Notes: a model not told the origin generated them from the sequence alone. 64,000 nt of DNA from Ctenosaura bakeri (GCA_948474755.1 CAOLHI010002126.1:124001-188000), one strand, 5' to 3'; shown: positions 48,805 through 59,599, numbered from the stretch's first letter. Numbers and translations: made by a program.

Positions 48805-49889
48805 TTACAGCAAACTCCAACTCTCCAACTATTGCAAATGTCACTAGTTAGCAGGAGGCCAGTTTACTAGTCAACTTTGTGAGATCTTATATTTTGCTTC
48901 TCCTATGAACTAGGCACACAAGGGGTCTTACCTCTGAAAATGCACAGGATTGTGTACATTTCATGGGCATGAGGGTAATAAAAGAGTCCTGGTGCATACT
49001 AATAAGGTGGGATTTAGCATAGCCGTGCAGAATGGCAGACGCATTGAAACAAAGGGGTATAAATTAACATAACTCAGTTTTCGTAGGTCTGCTTTGAGTT
49101 AGTCTGCCTTAACCTATAGACCCCTGTGCTATTTTATGCTTTCTGGGATCCTATACATGGGGCATATCAACAAGCCACTGCTTGACGTTTAGTAGTGTCT
49201 GCAAAACTCATAGAGTTTTTCTGAGGGTTTTTTTTTCCATAGCTTAGGTTTCTTCCATGGCATCTAGATACGGTTGTCTGATGGTTTCCTTCCTAGACAC
49301 TTAGCCAACCAAGTTCTACTTAGCTGTGCTATGTGCCTTCAGACTATAATCTGGAGCATGGATGGTCTGTATAGGTTGCACGAGGACATTATCTGAAGGA
49401 ACAAATTGACAACAAATACTCATAATATGATATTGTATTCAGACTTAATAATATTTATAGAAGACCCAGTAAAATAAATGACTTAAGCACTATTGTTTTC
49501 AGTGGGTCTTCTTTAAGGATGACTGTAGAAATAGATATATTTTAATTTTCAATTTGTTTGAGACTGTGACTAGTATCCTGCATTGCTGCCATGGTTTCAT
49601 AACCTAGACTTACAAATCTGTAACTGCTCCATATTCACTTATGCTCCATATTCATGCTCATGATGCTATTACTACAATATTAAATGCCCTACAAAACTCA
49701 TTTGAAACTCCAAGGGGCCTTTCTGGTTCAGGATGACATGGCGAACTTCTTACTGCCTTGTGCTGCAGTATGGGATGGGGCAGGGGCTCTCTGCATCATC
49801 CTGAAGCACCCCATTCAATTGCAGCTACGAGAGGCTTCATGGAGTTTTAGTGGGTTTCACAAATTGTTTCCATAGGTCATTTTTAGCTA

Positions 49890-50095
49890 CGTAATGGGCC
49901 TTCAAGTCATTTTCTACTTATGGTAGCCCTGTGGTGAACCTATCGTAAGTTTTCTTCTTAATATTTGTTCAGGGGGAGGGAGGTTGCCTTTGCCTCTCTC
50001 TGAAGATGAAAGAGTATGACCTGCCCAAGATCACCCCATGATTTTCTTTGGTGGTAGTTCAGCTTTCAAACCACTATGCCACATTGGCCCTTTTA
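49890..50095 (-). mobile_element. tRNA-derived SINE, reverse strand, diverged
   Basis: GGCCTTCAAGTCATTTTCTA opens the tail complement. GACCTGCCCAAGATCACCCC marks the body and TTTCAAACCACTATGCCACA the tRNA-like head. The head is partly deleted around the B box. It lies about 200 bp upstream of the CpG-rich element at 50298. Confidence 0.82.
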
Positions 50096-50297
50096 CACCA
50101 TGCTGGCCATGTTTACCTTGATACAAATGCAATGCAGGATCTCAGTCAAGGTTTCTAGATATTTAAGAAATCTGTTGAGTAATATAACAGCAACCACAAT
50201 ATTCTTTGGGGTCTGTCAAGTCCCTCACTGTCTTCATCTCTGCAAAAATCCATGTAGCTTTTCTGTGCAGGAAACACATTCTCATGCAGAAAACATA

Positions 50298-50728
50298 GAC
50301 CCTTTCTGCAGTTTACCTTTTTGGGGATCTGGGGTTCTGGGATCGTGCGAGCAGCCTCTTGTGAGAGGCTCTCGCATCCTTGTTGCTTCAGCTCCGCAGC
50401 CGCTGCCTGCTAGCGAGCAGGCAGCGTGAGAGCCCCTCCTCTTCCTTCCGCAGCACACCCTGGGATTTTCCCAGGCTGCGCTGGGGCAGGAAGTGCAAGC
50501 ACCATGGCTCCAGAGTTCCGTGCACATGATAGATGCCCGCGGGGCCTCAGAGCAATGTGTGATCATGCACCATTTTTGGCTCAAAGCCGAAAATAAAATA
50601 GTGTGCAATTGGCGCCTGCCAGCCTCTGGAGCGCCATGCAATTGCGAGTGCGTCGTGTGGACTGCTCCTCACAATCCCACGACACTCCAGGGGCCCTTTC
50701 ACATGGCAAATGCCGTGTGAAAAGGGCC
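50298..50728 (+). mobile_element. CpG-rich GGCCC-ended element, 431 bp, with target duplication
   Basis: It starts GACCCTTTCTGCAGTTTACC and ends GCCGTGTGAAAAGGGCC. ATA flanks both sides (50295-50297 and 50729-50731), a 3-bp duplication. It is a full-length relative of the 8595 element. GCTGCCTGCTAGCGAGCAGG around 50400 and the CCTGGGATTTTCCCAGG segment around 50460 are small internal palindromes. The host sequence joined across the insertion is a TTTTCTGTGCAGAAAA-type repeat. Confidence 0.82.
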
Positions 50729-51110
50729 ATAATCTCCAGCAGAAAGTGTGTCTTTTTAACAGACTACACTGTGTTTTTCACAGGAACATGTTTTCTGCAC
50801 AGAAGCTGTAATTATGGCAATACAGTGCATAGGAAATGTCCAGTTTTGATTCAGATGATGGTTTGAACATCTAATTTATATGAATGGCGTGGATAGATTT
50901 TTTATTTCATATGCTGAAGATAGTCTTACCTAACCTTAATGAAGATTAAGTACATGCAACTTCATTTGCTTACATTTACATTTACCAGTTCCTCCCACCT
51001 TTTCATTTGTTATTCTTGCCTCTCCCTCTCTTTTTCATCCCCTTTGTATACGCACCACAATGTAGAGAGGGATCTATTTTCTTAGCTTCAGTTACTATGC
51101 AAAGCACCAC

Positions 51111-51158
51111 CTCTCTCCTCTCTCTCTCTCTCTCTCTCTCCACACACACACACACACA
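51111..51158. repeat. Compound (CT)n(CA)n microsatellite
   Basis: About 15 CT units, one interruption, then nine CA units. Confidence 0.95.
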
Positions 51159-51159
51159 G

Positions 51160-52506
51160 AGTCTCTTTTAATGTTGCTCCTTACTTAATAAAAAGAGCCA
51201 TGAGGGAGGGATTGGTGTGCTTGGGGAAGTGTTCAGAAGCAGCAGAAATCTTGAGGGGAAAGCAATGGGTGGTTATCCCATAAAAATTGAGTGAGAACTC
51301 AGCTTACTCATTTGCGCACAAAACACTCACTGACTATTAAAGGAGGAAATAGAAAGCCACTGATGAGGGCATGGAATGTCCATTTACTCACTGAAAACCA
51401 TATATCCCACCAAAAGTCAAACAATGTCAGGATAGTGTATAGTGAAAACAATTTATGCTGTTTGAAACAATTTAGATTTTAAAGCAGTAAATAGTAATGG
51501 AATGAAGCAGCTGGAATTCTAGATATCCTCTGGTATATTGCTTTCTGAAAAAATGGACAAGATGACTGGAGTAGCTATAAAAATGTTGCCTTATCATTGA
51601 TGTATTATATTAACAGCATTTATTATTGTATTAATAACAATTAGTGGCTTGACCTTCGGAGCTGAAAAGAGTTACTTTTTTGGAAGGCAACTCTATCCCA
51701 AGAAAGAGTTGTAGTCCCCAAAAGTAACATACTAACCTCTGGCACTGTACAGTTGTGGGCAGACACTCATTTTGCCATAGATCCAGTAGAGCACTGCTTG
51801 AATGTGTGTGTTTCAACAAACAATAACCAAGGAAGATGAATAGGAATGTTGGGTTGAAACTTTATACAGTTGGTGTTCATCTAGGTGGTTGACTAGGCCT
51901 CAGATTTGGCAGCCACCATCTCTGTCAATCTGGGATATCCTCCTGGAAACACAAGGCTGAATTGTATTGTTGATCCCAACTAGAATACGCCCATTGAATC
52001 GATAAGATTTACCTATATGCTGATTTACTATTCAACAATTGATTCATGTAGTCTAGTGTAGTTGGGATTAACAAACAGTATTCAAGCAATGGCCTTTTCC
52101 AGGCCAAAAGTGACAACACACCACTGCACATCATTAGGAAAATGGTCTAACTGTGGTTCAGATACAGATATTTTAACATGGCAAAACTGTCATATGCATC
52201 CATATTATATTACCCATATTACAGCTGAGGTATTGAAGTTTTAGAGAACATAGTCACTTTTCTATGGCTGCCTTTGTCACTGTATCCACCTAACTGCCCC
52301 ATCATTCCACCTTTCTAAATAGTGATTGGTGGAATTCTAATTGTGGTTGGGTTATGCACATGTAGTCCCAAGTGCAGGAAGATATGGAGTCCCTTATGCA
52401 GTTTGCTTGCATGTCTACTTTGCAGAACTTTGAAAAGTTATTGTGAGAATACAATTTTCAGAATTCTCCAGGCAGCCCAGTCACTATGCAGGTGGAGGAT
52501 TCTAGA
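51160..52506. other. No gene seen
   Basis: AT-moderate spacer up to the GC-rich LTR. The open frame that later enters the LTR starts here at 52322 by chance. Confidence 0.45.
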
Positions 52507-53400
52507 TGTCGGGACCTCCGCGGCCCCAGACGCAGCACCCGAGGAGGAGGACGATCCGGTCTCCTCGCGAGTAGTGGCGGAGGTCTCCTCGCGAGTAGCG
52601 GCGGAGGTCTCCTCGCGAGTAGCGGCGGAGGTCTCCTCGCGAGTAGCGGCGGAGGCCTCCGGCGCCGGGAACAGCTGCCCGGACGCCGTCGAGGCCACCG
52701 CCGCCACAGAGGAGGCTATGGAACCACCTGCCGCTACGGGAGGTCGTCCCGAGCCTGCCTGCCCTGACGCCACTGAAGACACCGACGGAGCCGGCGCTGC
52801 GGAAGAGAGTCGCCCGGAGGTCGCTGGGCTGCCGCTCACCCGCGGGCCCGATCCGGAGGAGCCTGACGGCCTCCCTCCCACGTTCTCGCAGCGGCGGCAG
52901 GCCAAGGAGGCTGCCCGTCGCTCCCGCCGGTTGCTGGAGCGTCAGCGGCAGGCTGAGGGCTTGCAGCTGGCTAAGGACGCTCAGCTGTGAGCCCGGCTGA
53001 GGGCTCCCAGCTGTGCAGCAGCTTCAGGATTGGCCGGCGCCAGGCTCCTACTTTAGAGCCAGAGGGAGCCAGGTTCAGCACGGAGCAACAACCAACGGCT
53101 CTCCGTGTGTTGCCCGTCAGAGCTGCTGCCTTGTTCCTGCCGTGTTCCTGCTTTGTTCCTGCCTGCCTTGCCCCTGCTGTGGTCCTGCCTTGCTCCTGCC
53201 GAGACTCTGCTCGGAAGCCTTGCCAGCCAGCTTAACCCTTCGTTGCCCGGGTGAGGAAAACCCTTTCTTTTCGTTCCTGTTTACCGCCTGAAGTAAGGCT
53301 TGCTTTAGTTTTGCAGTGACTCTGCTGGCTGAGGCTTCCGGGACGCCAGCCTCGGCCTGAGCCAGACCCAAGCCTGCCCGGCCCCGCCCAGCCGCCGACA
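52507..53400 (+). mobile_element. GC-rich LTR-type sequence (Gypsy-like suspected), possible solo LTR
   Basis: The block starts TGTCGG (52507-52512) and ends CCGACA (53395-53400). The flanks CTAGA and CTATA differ at one of five bases, like an aged 5-bp duplication. A promoter-like arrangement, ATTGG (53030s) then CTACTTTAGAG (about 53050), precedes a pyrimidine-rich transcribed-like part with repeated GTTCCTGCC words. The first part carries an open frame running to TGA at 52988-52990. It has four exact or near-exact VSSRVAAE repeats, an acidic middle and a basic, helix-like end SQRRQAKEAARRSRRLLERQ, which may be the end of a polyprotein extending into the LTR. The alternative is a 3' fragment (end of pol plus LTR) rather than a solo LTR. 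Confidence 0.6.
52558..52653 (+). repeat. 24-bp coding-phase minisatellite, 4 copies
   Basis: Four tandem copies of a 24-bp unit beginning GGTCTCCTCGCGAGTAG. The first differs at one base (GTGG against GCGG). The unit is eight codons and keeps the frame, giving repeated VSSRVAAE. Each unit holds the palindrome TCGCGA, so CpG is very dense here. Confidence 0.9.
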
Positions 53401-53925
53401 CTATAGACCAGTGGTTCTTAACCTGGGGTCCATAGACCCCTGGAAGGGGGGTCCATGAAGCCCGTCCAGGGGGTCTGCAAAGCCCTGCTGGTTGACACTA
53501 ACAGCAGCAGCAGCAGCAACACCTCTGCGACATGGGACCAGACATGATAGGAAAAATTGAGTATGTCTCTAAAGGTGTCTAAGGCAGCTACCAACAGGAT
53601 AAGGTGGCCAAGGGCCCCTGGGTCTAAGCTACGTTAGTGGGGAAAGACATTGCCATGAACCTCCATCTCATAGGAACATAGCCATTGTTGCTAGATTGAA
53701 ACTACCCAATAAAGTTGCATATTGGGGAAGGGGGCAAGCTTAGCAGCAACCAACCAATAGGCACCAAGAATATTGGGAGGAATGGTCTGTGTTACTCACT
53801 AATGGTTAGTGATATCAAAACCTCCTGAGGAATCTCCCAAGCTTCACCTTACTGCTTGCCCAGACTTGTCTTAGGTAAGTCTTGCCTTCCTTTGTGAAAG
53901 GATTACCATTGTTAGTATGTGTGAA

Positions 53926-53954
53926 GAGGCCAGGCCAGGCCAGGCCAGGCCAGG
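53926..53954. repeat. (CAGGC)n pentanucleotide repeat
   Basis: About five to six copies of CAGGC in tandem, inside the hAT element. Confidence 0.9.
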
Positions 53955-54371
53955 GATTGGGGCGTGGAGTATGTTGAAAGATCACTAGCATGAAACAACT
54001 AGGTTTCCTCCTTTTTATTCTTTCATCTTGGCCAGGGTGCCGCTTTAGCTGCTGCTCATTGAGGCTGTAGCTGGCTCCCTGTTCACTCACTTGCCTAGCC
54101 AGATAAGCAAGTAAGCAGCAGCAGGTTCTACAACAGGCACCTGTTGCAGTTGGTTGTTTGGTCTCCTTTCTCTTGAGTGTGGTGAGTGCTTCTCTGATGG
54201 AAGAGGTGGAACCTCCAAAGACAAGCACACAAGCCTCCTCTCCCATTGAGAATAGTACAGTGGCCCTTCCATTTTGTGAGGGTTCAGGGCAGACAACTTT
54301 CACCAAAGTGGGAAAAACTTCAAATAACTCCTCTGGCAGCCCCTCCCATTCCCTCCCAGGGCTCCCCCACT

Positions 54372-54740
54372 TCCCTTCCATTTTGCCTCAGTGCAAGTTC
54401 CCCATGCCAGGGCAAAATGCATAGGAATGGGGGAGCTCTGAAGGGGAAAGGAAGGCTAGTGTGAGCTTCCCTTTCCCATTCCCTTCTGTTTTGCCTTGGT
54501 GTAAGTTCTCTGTGAAAGGGCAAAATGCATAGGGATGGGAGGGGAGCTCTGAAGGGAGAATGGAAGGTTCATGCAAGCCTTGCCACATCCCCATTCCCTT
54601 CCATTTTGCATAGGGACGGAAAGGGGGAAGCATCAGAGGGGGAAGGAAGGCTCATGTGAACCTTCTCCTTCCATTCACTTCTGTTTTGCCTTGGCATGAG
54701 TTCTGCATGCAGGGGCAAAATGCATGGGAATGGAAGGAGG
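54372..54740. repeat. Degenerate tandem array, about 110-bp unit, inside the hAT element
   Basis: Four units carry CCATTTTGCCT or CTGTTTTGCCTTGG followed by AGGGCAAAATGCATAGG. The hallmark word recurs at about 54379, 54487, 54602 and 54682, so spacings are about 108, 115 and 80 bp. The third unit lacks roughly 30 bp. GCAAAATGCAT and ATTTTGC also make each unit partly self-complementary. Confidence 0.75.
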
Positions 54741-55959
54741 AGAATGTGTGTGGGAAGGTATGTGCACTCACAAATTACCAAATTCGCAAAGGTCAAATCT
54801 GCACATGTGGAGGGAGGACTGTAATAGGAGTGTGTGCATTTACTTATTTCTCCCTTCTCTCCAAATGTGGAAGATCCATGATGAGCAATTTTAAATAAAT
54901 ATTTAAATATTTAAATTTGGATTAAGTTAAGTCTTAGGGGTCCCCAGTAATAATATTTACAGAGGTTCCCAGTAAAGAAAAAGTTAAAAACCACTGCTAT
55001 AGACTAATAAAACTTTTCCAAACTCTGGTGGTGCCTTATCCAACCAGCCTGCTTTTTTCTACATCAATATAGGTCTTTATAATATCATTATGTTGGTATA
55101 TAGCAGGAAGTGGGGAGATGTGTGGCTCTCCAAATGTTGTTGAGCTGTAAGTGCTCTCATCCCTCATTGCCTTGAGTCCTACACAAAAAGAAAGGTAGGA
55201 TATAAATCAATCAATTAGACAAATAAATACATAAGTAAATTTTTAAAAATGGTTATACTGCCGAGACCAATACATTCTGCAGTCCAATCACATCTGGAGG
55301 TCCATGTGTTCTATACCTCTTGTTTATAGATTTGGGTTTGATCACATGGAGCTAATCTTTTAACAGTTCTAGAAGATAAGCTAGACATAGTCACAACTTT
55401 ATGAACATCTTCAAGGTTACGCCAAACATTTCAAGATGTGTCAAGCCATCAGGCTCTCATTCATGCAAGTATAAATCACTGACTATCTTACAGAGCTGCT
55501 ACTTTATTATTTAATTTGCATAATGAACATTTATTATAGAAATAACATTATCAAAAGCCTGCATATCAGAAATAAACTAACAGGTATGCCAAAGGAAGAA
55601 AAGTGGACTGGAGAGAAAATCCTGGAAATCATTCAGCATTCAGCAGAGTAGTAAAGCAAACGAGCAAAAGAACAACGGTCCCAGATATTGCTGATCCAAA
55701 ATTTGCCGCTGTTTTGAAAGCCCCAAGTAGACTTAAGCAATAAGGCTAAACCTCCCTTTCCTACCTAACACCTATATTTCCAGTATGGATGCAATAATAC
55801 TACCCTACCTGCCAAGGCTGTTGTAAGAACTACTGACTTGAAATATGAAAATTACTTTGAGGCAAGAAAGCTCTATGTAAATAATGTGTAAGTATTAAGG
55901 CTATTAGATGTGCCCATAGGGCTTTTTGACATCCACAGTCAGCCCTACTATTAGGCATC

Positions 55960-56480
55960 ATGAACCTTAGGTGGCAGGTGATAGCTGGCAACACCTCCCT
56001 TCAGGTTTCACACCTGCCCACTCATTGGACAATCCATCCATCCGTCCATCAGTTTATTTATGCCCTGCCTTACTCCCAGTTAGAGTTTAAGGCAGCGTAT
56101 ACAAAGGCAGAAAATTACCATAAAAACAAATAATTTAAAACATACAAAATTAAGATTAAAACAGTTTTAATAACAGAATCAAAAGCATTTGAAAATTTAT
56201 TTTAAAACAAAGATTAAAAACCACTGCACCACTATAAAAATCCTTTTGTTAAAAATCAGTTTGCAAAGGATAGTGGAAAAGAAAGGTCCTAACCTACCAA
56301 TGAAAGGGCAACAAAGAAAGAGCCATCTGAGCTTCCCTAGGAAAGGAGTTCCAAAGTGTGGGAGCACTCACAGCAAAGGCCTTCTACTGCATTTCTACCA
56401 ACCATGTTCATGAAGGCAGTGGCATGGGCATAAGTGCCTCCCCTGCAGATCTTAAAGCCTGGGCAGGGTCATATAGGAAA
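55960..56480 (-). mobile_element. LINE 3' fragment, reverse strand
   Basis: TTTATTTATGCCCTGCCTTA and CAGTTAGAGTTTAAGGCAGC followed by long A-rich tracts, then AGGAAAGGAGTTCCAAAGTG and AAGGCCTTCTACTGC, read as the complement of an L2/CR1-type 3' end and last coding part. Remnants of the same 3' end lie at 6700-6765, 14060-14110, 24222-24380 and 28100-28155 on the minus strand, and at 33140-33245, 40910-40990 and 55165-55245 on the plus strand. Confidence 0.55.
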
Positions 56481-56680
56481 TAGTCTCAGCTTGAGTTATG
56501 TAGGAAAATGAAGCTATTTCAAGCATCCTGCTGTGGTCAGTCCGCTGCTGCCCTTGAGCATGGAGGATGTTTCCCATCAGCAGTGTCAAATTAAGATCAA
56601 CATGCCAGTCTAGTTAGTTTCAGTAGATGGAATGGTGGTGGTGGGGTATTCTTGGAAACAACGAGATATTAACACTTGTA

Positions 56681-57079
56681 GGCCCTTTTCATATGTTACC
56701 TTTCTCCTGGAGCCATCATGTGGTGATCTCGGGAAAGCCTCTCCCAGTAGGGAATCATGTCTGCTGCGCTCTCCCTCCACACCGGCTGCCTGCTGGATGG
56801 GAGGAAGTGCAATGGCTCAACTCCTCCCTTCCCAGGCTGCACTGGAGGAGGAAGCACAGGCATTGCGCTTGCTGATGTTCCGCATGACAGGTAAGCGTGG
56901 GAGGGATGCAGGAGGACTCTACAATTGCGGATCATGTTCAGGAGAAACCCAAACATGATTTAATCCATGATTGTGACAGGACGGCCAAGGGATCGTGATG
57001 ACATCATGCAGAACTGTCATCGCGATCCTGTGGCCATCCCATGGCCATTTCACGTTGGAGGTGGTGTGCGAAAAGGGCC
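56681..57079. mobile_element. GGCCC-ended element, 399 bp, with GTA duplication
   Basis: It starts GGCCCTTTTCATATGTTACC and ends GTGTGCGAAAAGGGCC. GTA stands directly on both sides (56678-56680 and 57080-57082). The interior includes GCCTCTCCCAGTAGGGAATC and a run of imperfect inverted repeats near 56985-57050 (GGATCGTGATGACATCATG, then TCATCGCGATCCTGTGGCC). The interior shares only short words with the 8595 group, so it is a separate family with related ends. Confidence 0.8.
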
Positions 57080-57739
57080 GTAGAAAGCAATTATGGAGAA
57101 AGGAACCTAGAAGATGCCTTCCCTTTCTTTTATTGTTCTGTCTCTTTCTTCCTTTACTCTATATACGCAGGTCTTTTTCTTCTTTTCATTCACTGCTTCA
57201 TCAAAAAATTAGTTGGCCTCTTTCTTCCTTCCATATGGGAACAAGGCATCCAGGGAGGTCCAGTACCAATAATGGCTGCTAGTTTGCCCTCACACATGAC
57301 AGCCAGGTTTTGGCTATCTCATTTCTTATCCTAAGGTGGAATTCTTGATGTAATAAAGTTGTTTTCTTTTTTTACTCTGCAAGAGCATCCTGAATAATTA
57401 GCATCCTGTTTTTACCATAAGCTTATATGGCATTAGCCCTGCTACATTCTACTTAATATAGACCCCAAGTATTCCTATAGTACCATCTTGACCTCCACTC
57501 CAGACAGTCCTGCTGGGTCCCCTATGTTCTGTGGGTATTGGGGGTCTGCCCTATCTCTGTCCAGAATTGATTGGCAAGAAGAACCCAGATTTCTGGTCAA
57601 TGCACAACATAAAAAACAAGCTGAGCCTAATGTCAAAGTTACAATCCTCAGAGTACTTATCTCTGAGTGAGATTCCATGCACTGAACATAATGGAACTTA
57701 TGTCTGAGTAAACACATAGCAGTAAAATCATGGTATCAT

Positions 57740-57948
57740 GATTGTTGTCACTGTATGCCTTCAATTGTTTCTGACTTATGCCAACCCCAAGGGGAACCTA
57801 TCATGGGCATTTCTTGGCAGTATTTATTCAAGGGGGGAGGGGGGCTTTGTCTTCCTCTGACGCTGAGAAAATGTGATTTGCCCAAGGTCACCCAGTGAGT
57901 TTCCATGGCTGAATGGGGATTTGAACCCTGCTCTCCATCTGCAAACTG
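57740..57948 (-). mobile_element. tRNA-derived SINE, reverse strand, head truncated
   Basis: GTCACTGTATGCCTTCAATT begins the tail complement. TTTGCCCAAGGTCACCCAGT and GGGGATTTGAACCCTGC (the B-box complement) follow. The match stops near CTCTCCATCTGCAA, so the A-box end is missing. On the SINE strand this is a 5' truncation. Confidence 0.82.
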
Positions 57949-58434
57949 ATTTTGCAAGGCAACTAAGAAACTGATGACACTTGTTAAAATTATACCTTCA
58001 AGATGGCATATACAAGAGTTGTTACCAAACTTCCTGTGAGAGTTGTATTAGATACAAGACTGAGATTTTTTTTTCTTAAGATCTGTACCCTTTTTGGAGA
58101 AAAAAAAAGTCTAAACTCAAGCAAATTCATATCCAAAAAACAACTTCATGAAATTCCCCTTTCAGCGTGCTCATCAGTAGAGCCATCAGGGGTTACACAA
58201 GTATCTGAGATGGGTTACTCCTCAATAAATGAAACAATTTGTCTTAACATGGAAGTGAGACAATTTACTGTGCAGCATTTCTAGTCCCTCACCACTGTAA
58301 GTCTGCCCCCAAGTGGTGATGTCTGGGGAAAGTTCTTCCATTGTTAAATAAGGGGTTGTCATTGCAACTCCAAGCAATCAAGTGATTGGGGCTATGTCAA
58401 CGGACTGGACCAAACCTACTTCCCATAATCTTTA

Positions 58435-58462
58435 AACACACACACACACACACACACACACA
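58435..58462. repeat. (AC)14 microsatellite
   Basis: Perfect run followed by a GGA-rich purine tract (58471-58490). Confidence 0.95.
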
Positions 58463-58717
58463 TATGAGAAGGAAGGAGGGAGGGAGGGGAATTAGAGAAA
58501 ACTAAATGGAACCCTTGACTTAGTCCCTGCAAAACATGTATACAAGTTTTCCTTATTCCCATGGTTTCTGAACTTGTGCTTGTAAAGAAAGGAAAATAAC
58601 CTTTACTGTATGATAGGAATAAAGGAACTAGATGATTCATCTCTGTGAATCTGCTTGTTGAATTTGATGGATCATTCTTAAAAGCGACGTTGCTAATCTT
58701 CAGGTTTTCTTTTTTAG

Positions 58718-58829
58718 GTTATTCACAGATCAGTGGGTTTTCCGGCTAATACAGGTCCTGATGCTCTTCTGTCTTTACACATGGTATTCATCATATCTTG
58801 ACAAGAAAAGACCTTCAGTCTACAAATAA
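58718..58829 (+). CDS. Candidate coding exon with stop codon, gene not recognised
   Basis: This is the only stretch that looks like a host exon. Upstream are a branch-point-like TGCTAAT (58691-58697), a T-rich tract and an AG at 58716-58717. From 58719 the frame runs 36 codons to TAA at 58827-58829. It includes the hydrophobic run QWVFRLIQVLMLFCLYTW and a basic tail ending KKRPSVYK, which would suit the C-terminus of a membrane protein. A donor-like GTAAGTG follows at 58850, after the stop, so the exon might end at 58849 with the final intron in the 3' UTR. Alternatively the donor is chance and the exon continues. No repeat family is recognisable here. The composition differs from the chance frames nearby. 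I do not know the gene, and no partner exon was found in the window. It may be a pseudo-exon. Confidence 0.35.
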
Positions 58830-59349
58830 CCTTCACTGAAATAAGACATGTAAGTGGGTTTCTTTATGAAAGATAGATTTTATGGCTGAATCAAAAATCA
58901 TAATCATACTAAAAAACACAGTAGCCAAAAAAAGCACCATTGCCTTGTTCTGTATTTAGAAATTCTCCTCAAAAGGGGCATGATTGTTTTGTTGCTTGTG
59001 AGAAAGGAAAATAATACCACTATTACATTGCTTTGTCATTAACCACTAATTCAATGGGAAAGAAAGATCAGGTGAGTCTTTTATCATTCTGAAACATGCT
59101 GCCTTTAAAATATTTAAGTATTCACATTAGTTCTTGTCAATCTGGGAGAAAGTGATGCATACCATAATGTGACCTATGCATGAAAACAGAACAAGATAAG
59201 ATGCTACAGTTGGGACAGAATGTGCTAAATACAGTCGCTTTGTTCAAAAGTTAATGCCGTCATTTCCAGATATATAACAACTGTATGACTAAAAAAGAGG
59301 GAGAACAAATGTATAGGTTATCACATAGCATCATATGATCATGTTATCT

Positions 59350-59382
59350 TCATCGTCGTCGTCATCATCACTGTAATTGTCG

Positions 59383-59421
<39 letters not shown>
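59350..59421. repeat. (ATC/GTC)n trinucleotide repeat
   Basis: A 5' part with GTC interruptions and a pure (ATC) part of about 13 units, complementary to the GAT repeats elsewhere. Confidence 0.95.
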
Positions 59422-59498
59422 CTACATTCCAGCAAGCCATGGTATTGTTCTGCCTGTGGGAAAGAGTTGCTATAGAGTTCAATCAGAACTTGACAAAG

Positions 59499-59524
59499 TT
59501 TTATTTTATTTTATTTTATTTTTT
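59499..59524. repeat. (TTTTA)5 pentanucleotide repeat
   Basis: Borders a hAT-like MITE remnant. Confidence 0.9.
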
Positions 59525-59599
59525 GGCTACAACTCCAAATGTGGCCATGCTGGTTGAGGGATTCTGGCAGATATAACCCAAAACAGTACGGTGCCAAGT

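Larger units (their letters stand above)
53409..54996. mobile_element. hAT-type DNA transposon, 1588 bp, non-autonomous
   Basis: Left end CAGTGGTTCTTAACCTGG, right end GTTAAAAACCACTG, inverted and typical of hAT elements. CTATAGAC is repeated exactly on both sides (53401-53408 and 54997-55004), the 8-bp duplication expected for hAT. The interior has CAG repeats (about 53500), a CAGGC pentanucleotide run (53926-53954) and a degenerate tandem array (about 54372-54740). The longest frame inside (188 codons, minus strand, 54381-53815) shows no hAT transposase signature that I can see, so the copy looks deleted and non-coding. Confidence 0.92.

Noticed and set aside
52438..52905. 155-codon minus-strand frame opposite the LTR-type block
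   Set aside because: Serine/alanine/glycine-rich shadow of the plus-strand frame in GC-rich DNA.
53815..54381. 188-codon minus-strand frame, possible hAT transposase
   Set aside because: It contains none of the hAT transposase features I would expect and crosses the CAGGC repeat. It was left as part of a non-autonomous element.
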